From contig NW_013546899.1 in assembly GCF_000711695.1 (NCBI RefSeq), positions 1 to 50,172 of the forward strand: DNA of 50,172 bases, written 5' to 3'. A program made the translations under genes and the position numbers. Origin of the DNA: Tilletiaria anomala UBC 951 (lineage: Eukaryota > Basidiomycota > Exobasidiomycetes > Georgefischeriales > Tilletiariaceae). Positions 13,052 to 24,197 of this stretch are shown here, piece by piece. Under the pieces are notes generated by a model that searched no databases, was not told the DNA's origin, and was given only the letters and a program-made list of their open reading frames with translations. Position 1 is the first letter of the stretch, and every line of letters starts with the position of its first letter.

Positions 13052-13846
13052 GGCGAGCGATGGGTCGCGCGGTTTGCTCGATGGCTGGGGTATGGACCAT
13101 CCACGTAGCGGCCAGCGTTTGTCCAGATTATTTTGATGTCGTCAAGGCGTTGAATATACGGCCCACTCGTATACATCAAGCAGAAAAAGCTTGCATCCCC
13201 ATCGATCACTTGGCTATGAAGACTATGACGGTGATGTCTGTCAGTACGTGGTTTCACAGTTGGGAATTTCGGCCATCGATCATCGATCACGCTATTATTG
13301 TATTATATTATGTTATCGCGACCAAAATCGCCGTTCACTGCTGGGCATAGTCAGGCTTTTCTCGATGTGAACCAATCATCATCCAACATCTTCATAATCT
13401 GGACCTTGCCTTTGAGGCTATCAAGACTGGGTCAATCCCAAGCTGTGAAATTCCAGCGAGCTTGCATACCAGGAAAGCCACATCATAAACCAAGATTTAT
13501 GCTCCTAACCACCCGGAACTTGTTGTTAGGACATAGGTAACCCGGCGCACCCGCTTGCTCCCACCGGGCTCGGATTAGGGAGTCAAAATCAAGCGACCGC
13601 TGAAAGATCAACATGTTCTTGTTTGAAAGGATCGATACAACTGACACCTTGATCTCAGCCTCGTACATTACAAACCGGCATAGATAAGAGAACTGGATGA
13701 CTGGCTGCTTGCTGGCCTCCCCGGTCGGGCTCGAACGATTCACACTCAGCCTCGTGCAGCAAAAGCACACACCAAGTTCAACTCTTCGAGATGCGTCACC
13801 AACTTTTCCATCTTTGGCGGTGTGACGAGCCAACCGAACATTGCAC
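13052..13846. other. Gene-free region upstream of ATM1
   Basis: About 800 bp holding the ATM1 upstream region and the 3' flank of the small gene at 13847-14299. It is locally AT-rich around 13290-13320. A 150-codon frame on the minus strand (13483-13935) overlaps the neighbouring gene out of frame and shows no domain. I checked a GTTCGAGCC-like element near 13725-13740 as a tRNA B box, but no cloverleaf can be folded around it. Confidence 0.4.
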
Positions 13847-14299
13847 TCAGACTCCCTTACCATCCGTTTGCATGGGATGCAGCTTTGAAGTGTTGCGACT
13901 GTTGTTGCCGCGTGCTGGTCCAGCATGCGGTGCACCAGCCTCTCCCTTATCTCCCACGATTCCCATGCGGTAAATGAGTAGGCCCAGACCCAGCGCTACG
14001 CCCGCTCCGATGAGCATTTGATTTTGGGAGAACTTTTGATCATCGTTCTGCATTGCCCCGCATCACAGCCGCACATCGCAATTGTCGATCGCGAGACAAC
14101 CGGTGCCCAAGGTCCAAGACGAATGTCAGCAGATATTGAGGTCAGAACACACGACCAATATTGCACCCACCTTAAACGGGGGGCCAGGTCCGGTGGCAAA
14201 GCCTGCGCGCAGTTGATTTTTTGCCACTGGTGTCGCACCCCTACAGGAGTGGCGAAGGCTCCGAGCAGCAGCAATGCCGTACGTTGTGGGGCGGACCAT
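13847..14299 (-). CDS. Small probable mitochondrial single-pass membrane protein
   Basis: Predicted 109-residue protein from two exons, 14299-14171 and 14047-13847, joined in phase 0 over a 123-bp GT-AG intron. The start ATG has a good context (aagATGG). Exon 1 encodes 43 residues that look like a mitochondrial targeting sequence: several Arg and Lys, no Asp or Glu, many Ala and Thr, ending FATGPGPPFK. Exon 2 begins NDDQKFSQNQ, followed by a hydrophobic helix MLIGAGVALGLGLLIYRMG and a hydrophilic tail with no second helix. This layout suggests an inner-membrane protein with a short soluble tail. I do not recognise the family; subunits of respiratory complexes or assembly factors often look like this, but that is inference only. 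It is too short to score well in simple open-frame searches. Confidence 0.65.
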
Positions 14300-14705
14300 C
14301 TTGGTATGTGATTTGACGATGTTCTGTTCTTCCCTTTGTGGCTACCAAGTCCTCTTATCATCTCGGTTCTGCGCATTATCTTGAACCTCGTAGCAGAGAA
14401 GAACGACGCACATTTGTGATCCCGAGATTGCATTCAGTGTACGGCAGCCAGGTGTACTAGGGTCTTGTATGCTTCTTGCATTGCGAGTCGATGATGCTGC
14501 GATTAATCAGCATCCTCACCAGCATCTGCGTCGAGAATCAATGATCACAACCCTTATGACGCACCATATCTCTTCTGTGGAGTATGAAGTACCCTGCAGC
14601 TCATCTACAAATTGTACCATCACAGTTCACGGTGAGCATTCTACTTCTGGGAAGTTAATGACTAGCTACGAGTCCGAGCAGCTTTCCAAACCGGGCTGTA
14701 GCAAG

Positions 14706-15425
14706 ATGACCATGGCTGCATCTCCAGGGCGATCTTGTCTCTTTTACTTGCTAGGGAAGCCTGCCCTCAGTCTCAGAAAGGCACAGTTCCCCTCACGCCT
14801 ACCAGCACCGGTCGTCACGGCGAGAGGCTTACGCATTAAGGACAGTCAGGGTCGCGAGCGCAATATCATTCCAAACCCAAGCGCGGGAACGGGTGCTGCA
14901 CAATCGGAAGCGAATCAGGTTCGCTATGAGAAAGGGCGAGAGGCAGCGGGGTTGAACTGCGCGAAGTGTGGAACGAGTAGCGGCAAGACCTCGGTGGGCT
15001 GCTTAAACGAAGCAGTTGTGCTCTCGATGATTGCAACTGATCCAAGTATTTTACCCTTGGACGCATAGGGCGATATTGATGCAAAGCACAAAGTACCTGG
15101 CAGATCACCCGAGTCATCGTCGATCCGAGCGCAGCATCCCAACTGGGCCCTTCTCGCCAGCGCGGCCATCTTCACAATGGGAGTGGCCTGGTACTCAGCG
15201 GAGAACCTGCTTCCTACCTCCGGCACCGCACCTATGCACCTACCGTCATTGCACGTACAAGCGCTGCCAAGCTCGCGTGCTCGTCTACTGCGTGTGACAT
15301 CAGATGCCAGGGGGGTTACCTCTGCCATCACTTTGGAGCCTGAAGGTGGAGGGGCGTGGAGGAACGACGGCACGGCGAGCGTGATGGAGATGGAGACGAT
15401 TGGCAAAGGTCAGGCGGTGCTTTGA
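14706..15425 (+). CDS. Doubtful small gene with a predicted membrane helix
   Basis: Low-confidence model. One plus-strand frame is open from upstream of 14706 to a stop at 15066-15068, then open again in the same frame from 15069 to 15425. A short intron of length divisible by three removing the stop would join them. One option is GT at 14966 with AG at 15103, another is GT at 15046 with AG at 15093. The downstream part reads QHPNWALLASAAIFTMGVAW, a convincing hydrophobic helix, followed by a Pro/Ser/Glu-containing tail ending ETIGKGQAVL. The upstream part is basic. No family is recognised. An antisense frame covers the same DNA but lacks comparable protein-like features. Confidence 0.3.
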
Positions 15426-15662
15426 GCCGATTGCGCTGTGTCCAAGAGTCTGTCGCGCACAAATGAGGCCATGAACCAACAACTCTATTCCACGCTTTGG
15501 CCACGCTTCTTCAATCCTTAAACCTTTGTAAATAAGAGTCGCTGGCGATGTACGCACTCAGTACATTGATTTGGCGGCGTCGGCTTACATGCACCCCCTG
15601 TCTGCCAGCACAATTGGCAGCTCGTGTTCTCGCACGTGCATTTCTGGGACTGCTGATCGATG

Positions 15663-17662
15663 TTACAGCGGCGCGGTACCACCCCCGCCCATCATGTTTC
15701 TCATCATGTTCGCCATCCCGCCTCCTCCCATCTGCTGCATCATCTGCTGCATCTGGGTCATATCCGGCATTCCACCAGCACCACCGCCAAATATGTTCCC
15801 AAGTGCGCCTAACCCCGGAAATCCTCCGATTCCTCCTCCGAAGCCTCCAGCCAGGTCAGCCAGGCCAGGCGGCATAGTTCCGCTTTGGATTTGTTGTATC
15901 AGTTTCTCCCGCCCGCCAGGCTGGCGGAGCTGGGCCTTTATCTCAGGAGGCAGAGAGTTCTGCATCTGCATGATCTGCTCGCGACTGACGCCCGGTGGTA
16001 GCGGGGGCGGTGCACCACTAGTGCGCCCGCCAGCGCCGCCACGTCCTTGCATCTGTTTCAGCCAGCCAGCCTTGCCACCCATCTTCTTGACCATGCCCGC
16101 GACCATCTTATACTGCACGAGGAACTCTTCCACCTCACGCACCGACGTGCCGGAGCCCTTGGCGACGCGCAGCGCACGCGCGGTCATGCGCACGCGCACC
16201 TGCTTCTTCTTCTTCCTGCCAGGCTTATCATTCTGCTGCTGCTGCGCAGTAAGCTCCTTCGAAATCTTCTCGGCGACTTGCGCATTGGAGGCGCCAGGCG
16301 ATTCGATGGGGGCGGTAAAGAGCGATCCATCTGAGTCAAGCTCTTCACGCGTCATACTGTCAGTGATGTAGAGCATGCGCTTCATCTTGTTGCCCGCTTC
16401 ATCATCGCCACCTTGCCCCATCATCTGGCCCATGCCGGGAATCATGCCTGCGAGCTTGGAGAGTGGACCCATGCTCATGATGTTGCCAATCTGCTCGCGC
16501 CAATCTCGAATGCTAAAGGTGCCGCCTTCCTCTATCTTCTTCATCATCTCTTTTTGCCTCTCTGGATTCTGCATCGTCACCTCCTGCACCTTATCCATGA
16601 GACCAGCCATGTCCCCCATGCCGAGCATCTTGGATATGAAGGGTTGCGCACGGAACGGCTCAAGGTCGGTGATATGCTCGCCTGTTCCGATAAAGATGAT
16701 TGGTGTCTTGGTTGCAGCGACGGCCGAGATAGCTCCACCACCCTTGGCGTGGCCGTCGAGCTTGGTGACCAAGATGGCACCATAGCCGGCAGCTTCTTTG
16801 AAAGCTTTGCTTTGCGCTTCGGCCGCTTGGCCGATGCTGGCATCCAGCACCATGATGGTCTGGTCTGGCTTTACAGCATCGCTGATCATGACCATCTCGT
16901 TGAACAGTTCACTCTCCTGCTTGTGCCTGCCGGACGTGTCAACGATGATGATCTCGAACTTGGACGCTTTGAAGGATTTGACGCCAGCGCCAGCGATGGC
17001 CACTGGGTCCGTCTCAGTATACGAGCCATAAAAGGGAATGCGCGCTTTTGAAGCATTCTGCTTGAGCTGGTCGAAGGCACCTGCACGGAATGTGTCAGCG
17101 CAGACAAGACCAGTCTTGAAGCCTCGCTTTTGGTAGTACAGCGCCAATTTTGTGCAAGATGTAGTCTTTCCTGAGCCTTGAAGACCGACGAACCTGTGAT
17201 ACGAAGGAAACGATTAGATACTCTCATAGCATTGATGCACCTAGACAGGTCTCACATGATGACGTTCGGTTTTCCTTTTGTGGGTTTGAAGGCCTCTACG
17301 CCCGGGTCGACCAGCAGCACAAGATGATCGTAGACAGCCTGATCTCCAGCAAGGGGATTGCATTCAGCTCCTGACTTGAGACTCGCATGAGAGCAAAGAC
17401 GACACACCTTTTGCACTACATTCTTCCTCTGCATTTCACTCATCTGCTCAGCATTTTTGTCCTTGGCGTTGAGCTGCTCCTTGACGCTGCCTCGCACTCG
17501 ATCACGCAAGCTAGACACCAAGCGGACATTGACGTCGCTCTCGAGCAAAGCTGCGCAGACAGTCTTGAGAAGAGCATCGACAGCTTTGTCGTCGATCGTT
17601 GGGACGCGATTGAGTTCCGAGAAGGCATTGTTGATGCGCCGCCCAAGATCGGAGAGAACCAT
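15663..17662 (-). CDS. SRP54: Signal recognition particle 54 kDa subunit (SRP54)
   Basis: GTPase subunit of the signal recognition particle; binds signal peptides and docks ribosomes at the ER. Exons 17662-17408, 17338-17256 and 17193-15663; introns 69 and 62 bp; 622 residues, somewhat longer than usual because of a long Gly/Met-rich tail. The start [17 protein letters not shown] is the canonical SRP54 opening. The N domain is followed by the G domain with P-loop [12 protein letters not shown] (created by the second splice), [25 protein letters not shown] and [11 protein letters not shown]. The C-terminal M domain is Met-rich ([34 protein letters not shown]). The tail has repeated [13 protein letters not shown]-type segments. 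The first intron has no stop codon and is a multiple of three, so its retention would keep the frame. Confidence 0.97.
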
Positions 17663-19275
17663 CCTGACTGCTCTCTTGGTCAGCGATGAAGGACAAGCTC
17701 GGCTGGACAATTGGCTTTCGCACGCTTTCTCTCGCCTATGAAAGTTCAGCACGCGCTCAACAATCTTGGAGGCTAGAGAGCATACAGTAGATCATACCTC
17801 GAAGCGCGGGAGGAAGAAACGGCCAGTGGATTGAGTGAGCTTCCAAGATCGAGAGGTCTAGGTATTGGTCAAGGTGTTCCAGAATGCCCGTCCAGCCATG
17901 CAAAACGCCCAATTACATGGCACCGAGTTGTATTCCCACAAGCCGAAAGTTGCATGACATTTCCTGAAAGCTCGTTTCGCTGATTTGGTAATAGGGTTGA
18001 TGCTGAGGAGAGCAATGGCAGTAGTGCCGCGGAAAATGCGGAAGATCCCTCTGCTCGGACGCTCTGAGAAAGTCTCTTGTTGTCTCCGTGCTTCACCTAC
18101 GCAGGAACAGTACACAGCGCCATGCGTTGAGCACATTGAATACGGCATGTTCAAAGAATCTTTGGACGTGCTCTGAGGGGCCGGTAATGAGTACACCGGT
18201 GATTCAACTCGATCATCAGCAGCACAGCCTCGAGCTCCAGGCTTGGACACCTAAGGGTTCCTCTCCACTCGGCCGCTACACCCACCCCGCGTTGTTGGAC
18301 CCCAGACTACTACATCAGCGATCGATGACTTTGCGCAAGCACTCTCCACACTCTCGATCACTCCCTCTCTGAGATGTGACGCTCGTAGAAGCGGTCGAAC
18401 TGTCGTACCTGTTACTGGCCGACTCCACCATCGCATCCGACGAAAGCGTTTCAACATGTTTACTACACCCTGGACACATCCCCTGCTGTGCACGTCGATT
18501 CTGTTTGCGCAGCCCATCATCTCATCTGTTCCGAATATATAAAACGCAGCCTGCGCATCATTCCATTTTCCACAGTGTTACCTCACGACCCCAATGATCA
18601 AGTTTCTACCTGTAGCATAAGTGTTTGATCAGCCAACGAGCCTGTTACCATCCAATATATCATCGACCGGTCGAACCATGTTTCTCAAAACCTACTCCCA
18701 GCGCATTTGCCGCCCGTCCCCGGCACCAACGCTAGCTACTCTCCAGGCACACATGACACGTGAGATGCAAAGTGTAGCTGTCGGCCTGCCAGGAGGTATG
18801 CAACCATCCGGGCAAGGGCCCAGTACAAGACCTCTGTCGGTCCGCCCAAGCCGCCCTGATGTGTGTCGATTCCCCGCTTAGATTCTACGATGTGCTCTTC
18901 CGCTGTCGCCTATTAACATACTTTCTTCGGCGCTAATCCCTACCTCTCACTTGTTGCAAGAGTCGTAGTAAGCCCAACAGTTAGATCGGTCTACCTCTAC
19001 ACGCATGCCAACAAGCAGAACAAGACTGGCTTGTTGCATGAACATCTGCTCGCCACTATCTGTTGGGCTCACGCTCACCAGGGCCAACTTGTAAATACAC
19101 ATTCCGCTCTTCTTCGCCACCAGCAATGCATTGCAGACACGCTCTTCCTTCGTCACCGATACTGTAAAATAGGTCGGTGCACAGCGTTGAGATGTATCAC
19201 GTGCATTTGTAACAACCAAGAAAGTCGAAAAGTCCAAGCGATGGAGCTCTACTATCAGCGTCGGGTGGTTGAGCA
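17663..19275. other. Gene-poor region between SRP54 and COQ9
   Basis: About 1.6 kb with the SRP54 promoter at its left and the COQ9 3' flank at its right. A TATA-like element (ATATATAAAA, about 18534-18543) points rightward and is followed by a plus-strand frame at 18621-18881 whose first clear ATG is at 18678 (product begins MFLKTYSQRICRPSP). The frame has no recognisable domain and I do not call it a gene. Other short frames here show no consistent coding features. Confidence 0.35.
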
Positions 19276-20388
19276 TCATAAGCCGCGACTGCGGAAGACG
19301 CCCAGCCAGCCTCTGCCCGCCCACTGCGAGATGTTACCAGCGACGTGCAGTGCCCGCTGTATATCCGCAACGAATGAGGTATCCTTGCCCCACGCTATCC
19401 GGCGCAGCAGCTGAATGGACGGTGCAGCGGCGCGCTGGACTTGCTCGGGATGCGGCGGGTCTAGTGTTTGGTATGCGGCTTCATCAATAGTTTTGGTGTC
19501 CGTATGCTCGGCTTCGTAGAATGATGGGGATGCATTGGGCTCAGATATAGGTGAAGCCAGGTGGATTTCTGCGAGTAGATATGCTAGCGAGAGCCTCCCA
19601 CGGTGGGCATACCATGCCGGCTGCGAGAAGACTGAGTGTGAGTACGAAAGGATATGCAACCGCCTAAGGTTGTCTTCGACTCACTCCAAATGACGAGTCT
19701 TTCCATCCCAGCCTATGTCCTAGCTCGTCTGCTAGTCTCCATGATCGGTGGGCGAGCGGCGCAGGTGTAGGCATACCCGATGGAAGCAAAGAAGAAATGC
19801 CCGCGAGATTGGGAGGCAGGAATTGCGAGAGCTGACCTATTGACAAAGAAGACTCGGCGGAAAGGGCCTGTGAGAGTCGATCAGCTACTAAATTCAGAGG
19901 GAGAGAAATGAAATGCAGGCTTGCAGAACACCCACCGCAAGCAGATGAATTTTCGCCTCCGCACTGATGAGTAGTCTTTGCTCCAGAGCACTGACCAGAT
20001 CTCCGTACGATGCAGCACTTCTGTCCATTTCTCGCTCTTTCCCCTTGCTGGTGCGCATAATCGTCTGCGATCTCTCTACTGTAGATTCAAGCGAAAGCTC
20101 GTCCCAGCGGTGAAAGAGACACTTCGCGAATGATGTCTCTCCGTCATGTGAAGCGGTCCCCGAAGCGAGGCTGAGGATGAGCTGGGGTGAGTCTTGGAGC
20201 AGCCTCCCCTCTTGTGGCGTTATGATGTCGGTTTTCGAGCCACTTGCAGTTTTTCCGCCTCTCGTAGTTACTGAAGCAGCAGCGGCAGCTTGCGCCGCGC
20301 GGACGCTGAAGCCGTGAGCTGGGATGTGAGGCACAGACGCTGTCAGAACGCGCGAGCTCAGTGAAGGTGACAATTTCGTGGCTGCCAT
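19276..20388 (-). CDS. COQ9: COQ9 family ubiquinone biosynthesis protein
   Basis: Lipid-binding protein of the mitochondrial matrix side that presents coenzyme Q precursors to COQ7 within the Q-biosynthetic complex. Exons 20388-19936, 19867-19685 and 19620-19276; introns of 68 and 64 bp, all phase 0; 326 residues. Family marks are an N-terminal SRVLTASVPHIPAHGFSV helix-turn-helix (TetR-like fold start), a central QLSQFLPPNLAGI segment, then WYAHRGRLSLAYLLAEIHLA, and the C-terminal ISQWAGRGWLGVFRSRGL, which corresponds to the conserved COQ9 ending. The region between residues 35 and 60 is Ala/Thr/Lys-rich and longer than in yeast. An obvious long presequence is not seen, so the import signal may be short. 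Identification rests mainly on the C-terminal signature plus domain order. Confidence 0.85.
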
Positions 20389-20852
20389 TGTTCTTGATAC
20401 TGGAACAAGTCTTAACGAGTTCTACGGAAGCTGGATGGTAACACGGTGCTCGGCGGCCTGAGCTGCACAACCACTTAAACAGACCTGGCCCTCTGGCAGC
20501 TGTAATTGTGCGAATGGTCAAGTGTAACCCAAGAGACGGTCTCATCTGTTGAAGCTCCAAAGCTGCGATTTCATCAAGGGGTCTATCGTGATTTCGTCGG
20601 CGACTAAAATTAGACCAACCCTACCTTACAAACCGATGCCATCACAGCCACTAACTCCTCAATAATCATCTCCAGTCCCCACCGTGCGTGTGGTGTCCTT
20701 GGCTGATGTATCCTCCATCGGACAGCCTGTCTGACCGCACCCCATTTGTGATTGTACATGAAGAGCTCATTGCTTGGCCCGCGGAGCATTGAGATCAAGC
20801 AGCTTGAAGAAGCGAGCATCGCTGGAGGTCTGCTTATCAGCCCATCCGGACC
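20389..20852. promoter_or_regulatory. Shared divergent promoter region COQ9 / TRS20
   Basis: The 464 bp separating two head-to-head genes must contain both promoters. I see no TATA box or other confident element. A 69-codon minus-strand frame at 20610-20819 has no recognisable features. Confidence 0.45.
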
Positions 20853-21823
20853 ATGTCGTATTACTTTTGCATCGTCGGCACGCGCGACAACCCCTTATAC
20901 GAGGCGGACTTAGCTGCTCGCTCGACTGCCTCGCTCGGGCCGTCGTCCTTCTTCAGCTCGAGTTCTAGCACAGGTCCATCATCCGCCGGACCAGGTTCGG
21001 GTTTCAGCCTGCGCAGTACCTCACCTGCGCCGTCTGCTTCGAGCTTCGTTTCGTCCAACCCATCTAGCAGTAGTGTCAGCGCTGGCACGGGCGGTGCGGA
21101 CGGTGCGTCTCGGAGCAGTCTCGAGAGCGCCTCCACTGCGCCAACAGATACGAATAGCGCAGCAACTTCCTCGGGCGCCGCCCAGAGCTCTTCATCAGGC
21201 AGCGTATTCGGCTTTGGCATAGCTCTTGGTGCGTTAGCGGGTGGGTTGAGCGGCCTGGCGGGAGCGTCATCGCTGTCTGCGCGAGGAGGCGGTGCAGCAG
21301 GCTCCGGCGGCGGGCTGACTGGGCAAGGGCGAGGACTAGGTTTTGGGAGATACAACGACAAGGATGTCCTCCAGATGGTCGCACTCTCAAGTTTAGATGC
21401 TATTGAAGACATGCAGTTCTTCAACGGCGCCATGTAAGTGTATATCCTTCACACTGAAACGAGCAGTGAACTTTCTGCTGAAGCGTGCTTCCGCCATTCA
21501 CCCTCAAAAGGTACATGAAGAGCGTAGACCGGATAAACGAGTGGACGACATCTGCTTTCCTAGTACCCGGGAGTGAGTTTGTAGCTCTCACAATCAGGAG
21601 CTTCGAGTTCCACGCTGATGCTTCCACATATTCAAATTACACAGACGTCAAGTTTCTGATTCTGCACGAGCACAAGCACGAAGACGGCATCCGGAATTTC
21701 TTCATCGACGTCTGGGAGCTCTGGGTCAAGATCACTATGAATCCATTCCGAGATATTAACGATCCCATCAGGAGCGCAACTTTCGATCAAAAAGTGCGCG
21801 CAAGTGCGCGTCGGTATTTGTAG
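20853..21823 (+). CDS. TRS20: TRAPP subunit Trs20/TRAPPC2 (sedlin) with large insertion
   Basis: Core longin-fold subunit of TRAPP complexes, linking the catalytic core to the complex II/III-specific subunits. Exons 20853-21433 and 21511-21823, with a 77-bp GT-AG intron in phase 2; 297 residues. It opens with the diagnostic MSYYFCIVGTRDNPLYEADL and closes with IRSFEFHADASTYSNYTDVK-type conserved strands and FDQKVRASARRYL. Family members are normally about 140-160 residues. Here a Ser/Gly/Ala-rich block of roughly 140 residues (about 21-163) sits between the first beta hairpin and the first helix (NDKDVLQMVALSSLDAIEDM). The block contains no GT-AG intron that would restore normal length without breaking phase as far as I can see. 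The intron creates AMYMKSVDRINEW, as expected for the family. Confidence 0.92.
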
Positions 21824-21930
21824 CATTAATGATGAGCACGGATTATAGGAAACGAGAGTAGCTAGGGTTTCCTCTCCGCATCTAATCGAGCTTTTTGAGT
21901 CGAAGTAGCAACTTCGAAACGGTTTCGCTT

Positions 21931-23158
21931 TTACTTGACGTTGACGATGATCTTGCTGGGCGCGCTGCCAGCCATGATGCGCTTGCATGCTTTTTTAGCA
22001 TTATCGAAGGCAAACTTACTACCGAACTGGCAAGTGACAAGACCGGTATCGCTATAATTGCGTTTGATTTCAGCCAGGCCTTCAAAGTGGGCTTCTCCGA
22101 CGGAAGACTTATGCGCCATGCTGCCTAGTCACCAGGGCAAGGCGATCGTGATGACCATGGGCAGGAAGGATACGATGGATAAGAAATTACATTCGTGTCG
22201 CATATCGAAGGTGCCGATGTTCAAGTATTTTGGCCCTCGGCTTCTGATAGGCCGGGGATGCTCTGGCAACGTCAAACGAACCGACAGTGTCGAGAATGAG
22301 ATCAAATTGTTCATCGGCAGCGCCATTTTTGCGCGTAAGCACTGTAATATCCGATTCGCGGACTGAAGCACAATATTGTAAGTGCGGATTTTCGATCAGA
22401 GTTCCGTTGGCCATGATCATAAGCAGGGACCGTAAGAAAAAGCCAAGGTGTACAGTCAATGACAGCTTTCGACCCAAGCTCTCGAACTGCATTCATCTTT
22501 TCGCCGCTTGCAGTCGCCACAATCCGCGAGGCGCCTTCCGCTTTGAGTATCTGAAGCAGGACGAGGCCGGCGCTGATGCTTCTTCCGGGCTCCAGCATGT
22601 TGTAGCCCGCTTTGGCTTTAGCCACCATGTAAAGCATTGGTGGAAAGGAGTAGCAGCCCAGCTTCTTCACCCTTGTCGAGCGAGTCGGGGGTCGGCGCAA
22701 GGTGTTAGCACGAGGGCGTGCGTGGAGAGTAACACTCGTGCAGCGCTTAGGTACATCGTGATCAGAACCACGCCCACCATTCACTTCACCGGCTGAAAGA
22801 GCGAGAAATGTTCGCTCGTCAGACCGGGGCCGACCAAGAGTATAGCGTCGGACAAATCCGTGACCTGGGTTCGCGGGATTTTTGGATGAATCTAGGGGTA
22901 TGTGTGGCGACATTCCATTCGGCTATAAAGAAAAACATAGGCAAAGCGATGGGGGAAGTATTGGCTACTCACCCGTCAGCCCGTGTTATAAGCTTGGAGC
23001 GCACTCCGATTTCGAGCTGCACTGTGAGCTTTGACTAGCACTTCGTCTTTGCCCATTTGCGGCACGTCGATGATATCTTTAACCATCCTCACCGATGGCA
23101 GACCTTCCTTGTGAATGTGCCACATGTCGGCACACGCTGTGGATTTGTCGCTTACCAT
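21931..23158 (-). pseudogene. Decayed MDR-type alcohol dehydrogenase / quinone oxidoreductase
   Basis: Remnant of a zinc-less medium-chain dehydrogenase of the quinone-oxidoreductase type. Recognisable pieces in order: MVKDIIDVPQMGKDEVLVKA (N-terminal GroES-like part), KAGYNMLEPG, then LLQILKAEGASRIVATASGE (Rossmann fold), KNGAADEQFDLILDTVGS, KYLNIGTF, and the C-terminal FAFDNAKKACKRIMAGSAPS. At least one normal intron is still visible near 22365-22460: joining across it restores DFRESDITVLTRKNGAA. Elsewhere the frame changes without possible splice sites, for example near 22235 between AYQKP and KYLNIG, and again near 22640. The expected glycine-rich VLVxGAxG stretch is missing before the Rossmann helix. 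I count at least three lesions, so I call it a pseudogene. Sequencing error alone is unlikely to explain so many. Confidence 0.7.
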
Positions 23159-24197
23159 AATGCTGAAAGATCAGCGGTGTTATCTCTGTGGCTGATGCAC
23201 TGCGATGCGTGCGGAATGTGACGCAAACTTGCGACAAAGATTGTTCAAAGATCGCAACTGAGGCTCGTTACAGATCCAAGCTCAATGTCTTCAAGCAAAT
23301 GTCGAAAGTAGGCTTTTCCACAACCTCGAAGGCTTGATAGCTGGAGAATGGATAATCTATGAAATCTGAGATCGTGGACGGTGCAGCGCCGCAAATAGAA
23401 GCCATGCCTTTCCATGCATCGGTTCAAGACAATCGCAGCTCGACCACACCCCATGTTCGAGAGTACTGACATCACAGTATTCGTGACACGAGTCCTGAAA
23501 ATATGAATGACGCTGAATGGTTGAACGCAACCAAAACAGATATTTCAAAGGAGGCCAAAGGCCAAATTTACTGTATGGTGGGCCCAAGACCCAGGTTTCT
23601 GGTAAAAGTGGGACCAGAAGCTGGGTGTTATCGCGAACGTTCGGGCGTCAAACCACGCCTGATGCCCAAATAGGCTGGAACAGGTGCAAGTGGCTACGCA
23701 CAGCCAGCAGCTGTGCTCGCCGCCGAAGCGTGGGGAATTTTGAGCAGGTCCGCCCATTTCGAGCAATTCATCATGGATATCAGACGTAATCAGTTCATTG
23801 TTCCCAGGTCCAGTACCCCCCACATTCACAGCCCACGGCGGAAATAAGCCGAGAGGGAACACATGCATCCGTCGGCCGAGAAATATAAAGACTGGCCCCA
23901 TGAGCTGCGTGTGAAACCTCGATGGGGAGGACCCTGGATTCTGAAACGTTGAAAGGGTGATCGCCGAAGATTTTCCCCGGAACTCTTGTTGCTCCGGCCA
24001 GGGGAAGAGAGTGTTGGGTTCATGATGGCGACATGCACCATGCACTCATCGTTTGGTGATGGCTTGATGGCGATGAGCTATAGAGGAGTAGAGCGTGGAC
24101 TGTTTAAACAGAGAGGTGCATCGAGACAAGCCTGACCATATACAGGTGCACGATAGAGCAAGGAAGTCTGGGTGAGCCTTACGCGTCGGCCCGACGA
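23159..24197. other. Non-coding stretch upstream of the NRPS-like gene
   Basis: About 1 kb with no supportable gene. A 166-codon minus-strand frame (23545-24045) is rich in Trp, His, Phe and Pro, shows no domain and is probably chance. The right end is the presumed promoter of the reductase gene at 24198. Confidence 0.4.

Noticed and set aside
13720-13760. GTTCGAGCC-like element resembling a tRNA B box on the minus strand
   Set aside because: The bases on each side do not pair as a T arm and no acceptor or anticodon stem can be formed.
15571-16371. 266-codon plus-strand frame rich in Pro and Cys
   Set aside because: It is the antisense shadow of the Gly/Met-rich SRP54 M domain.
18534-18881. 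TATA-like box followed by a short frame
   Set aside because: The frame has no recognisable features and no supporting splice or start context; it is noted in the intergenic entry only.
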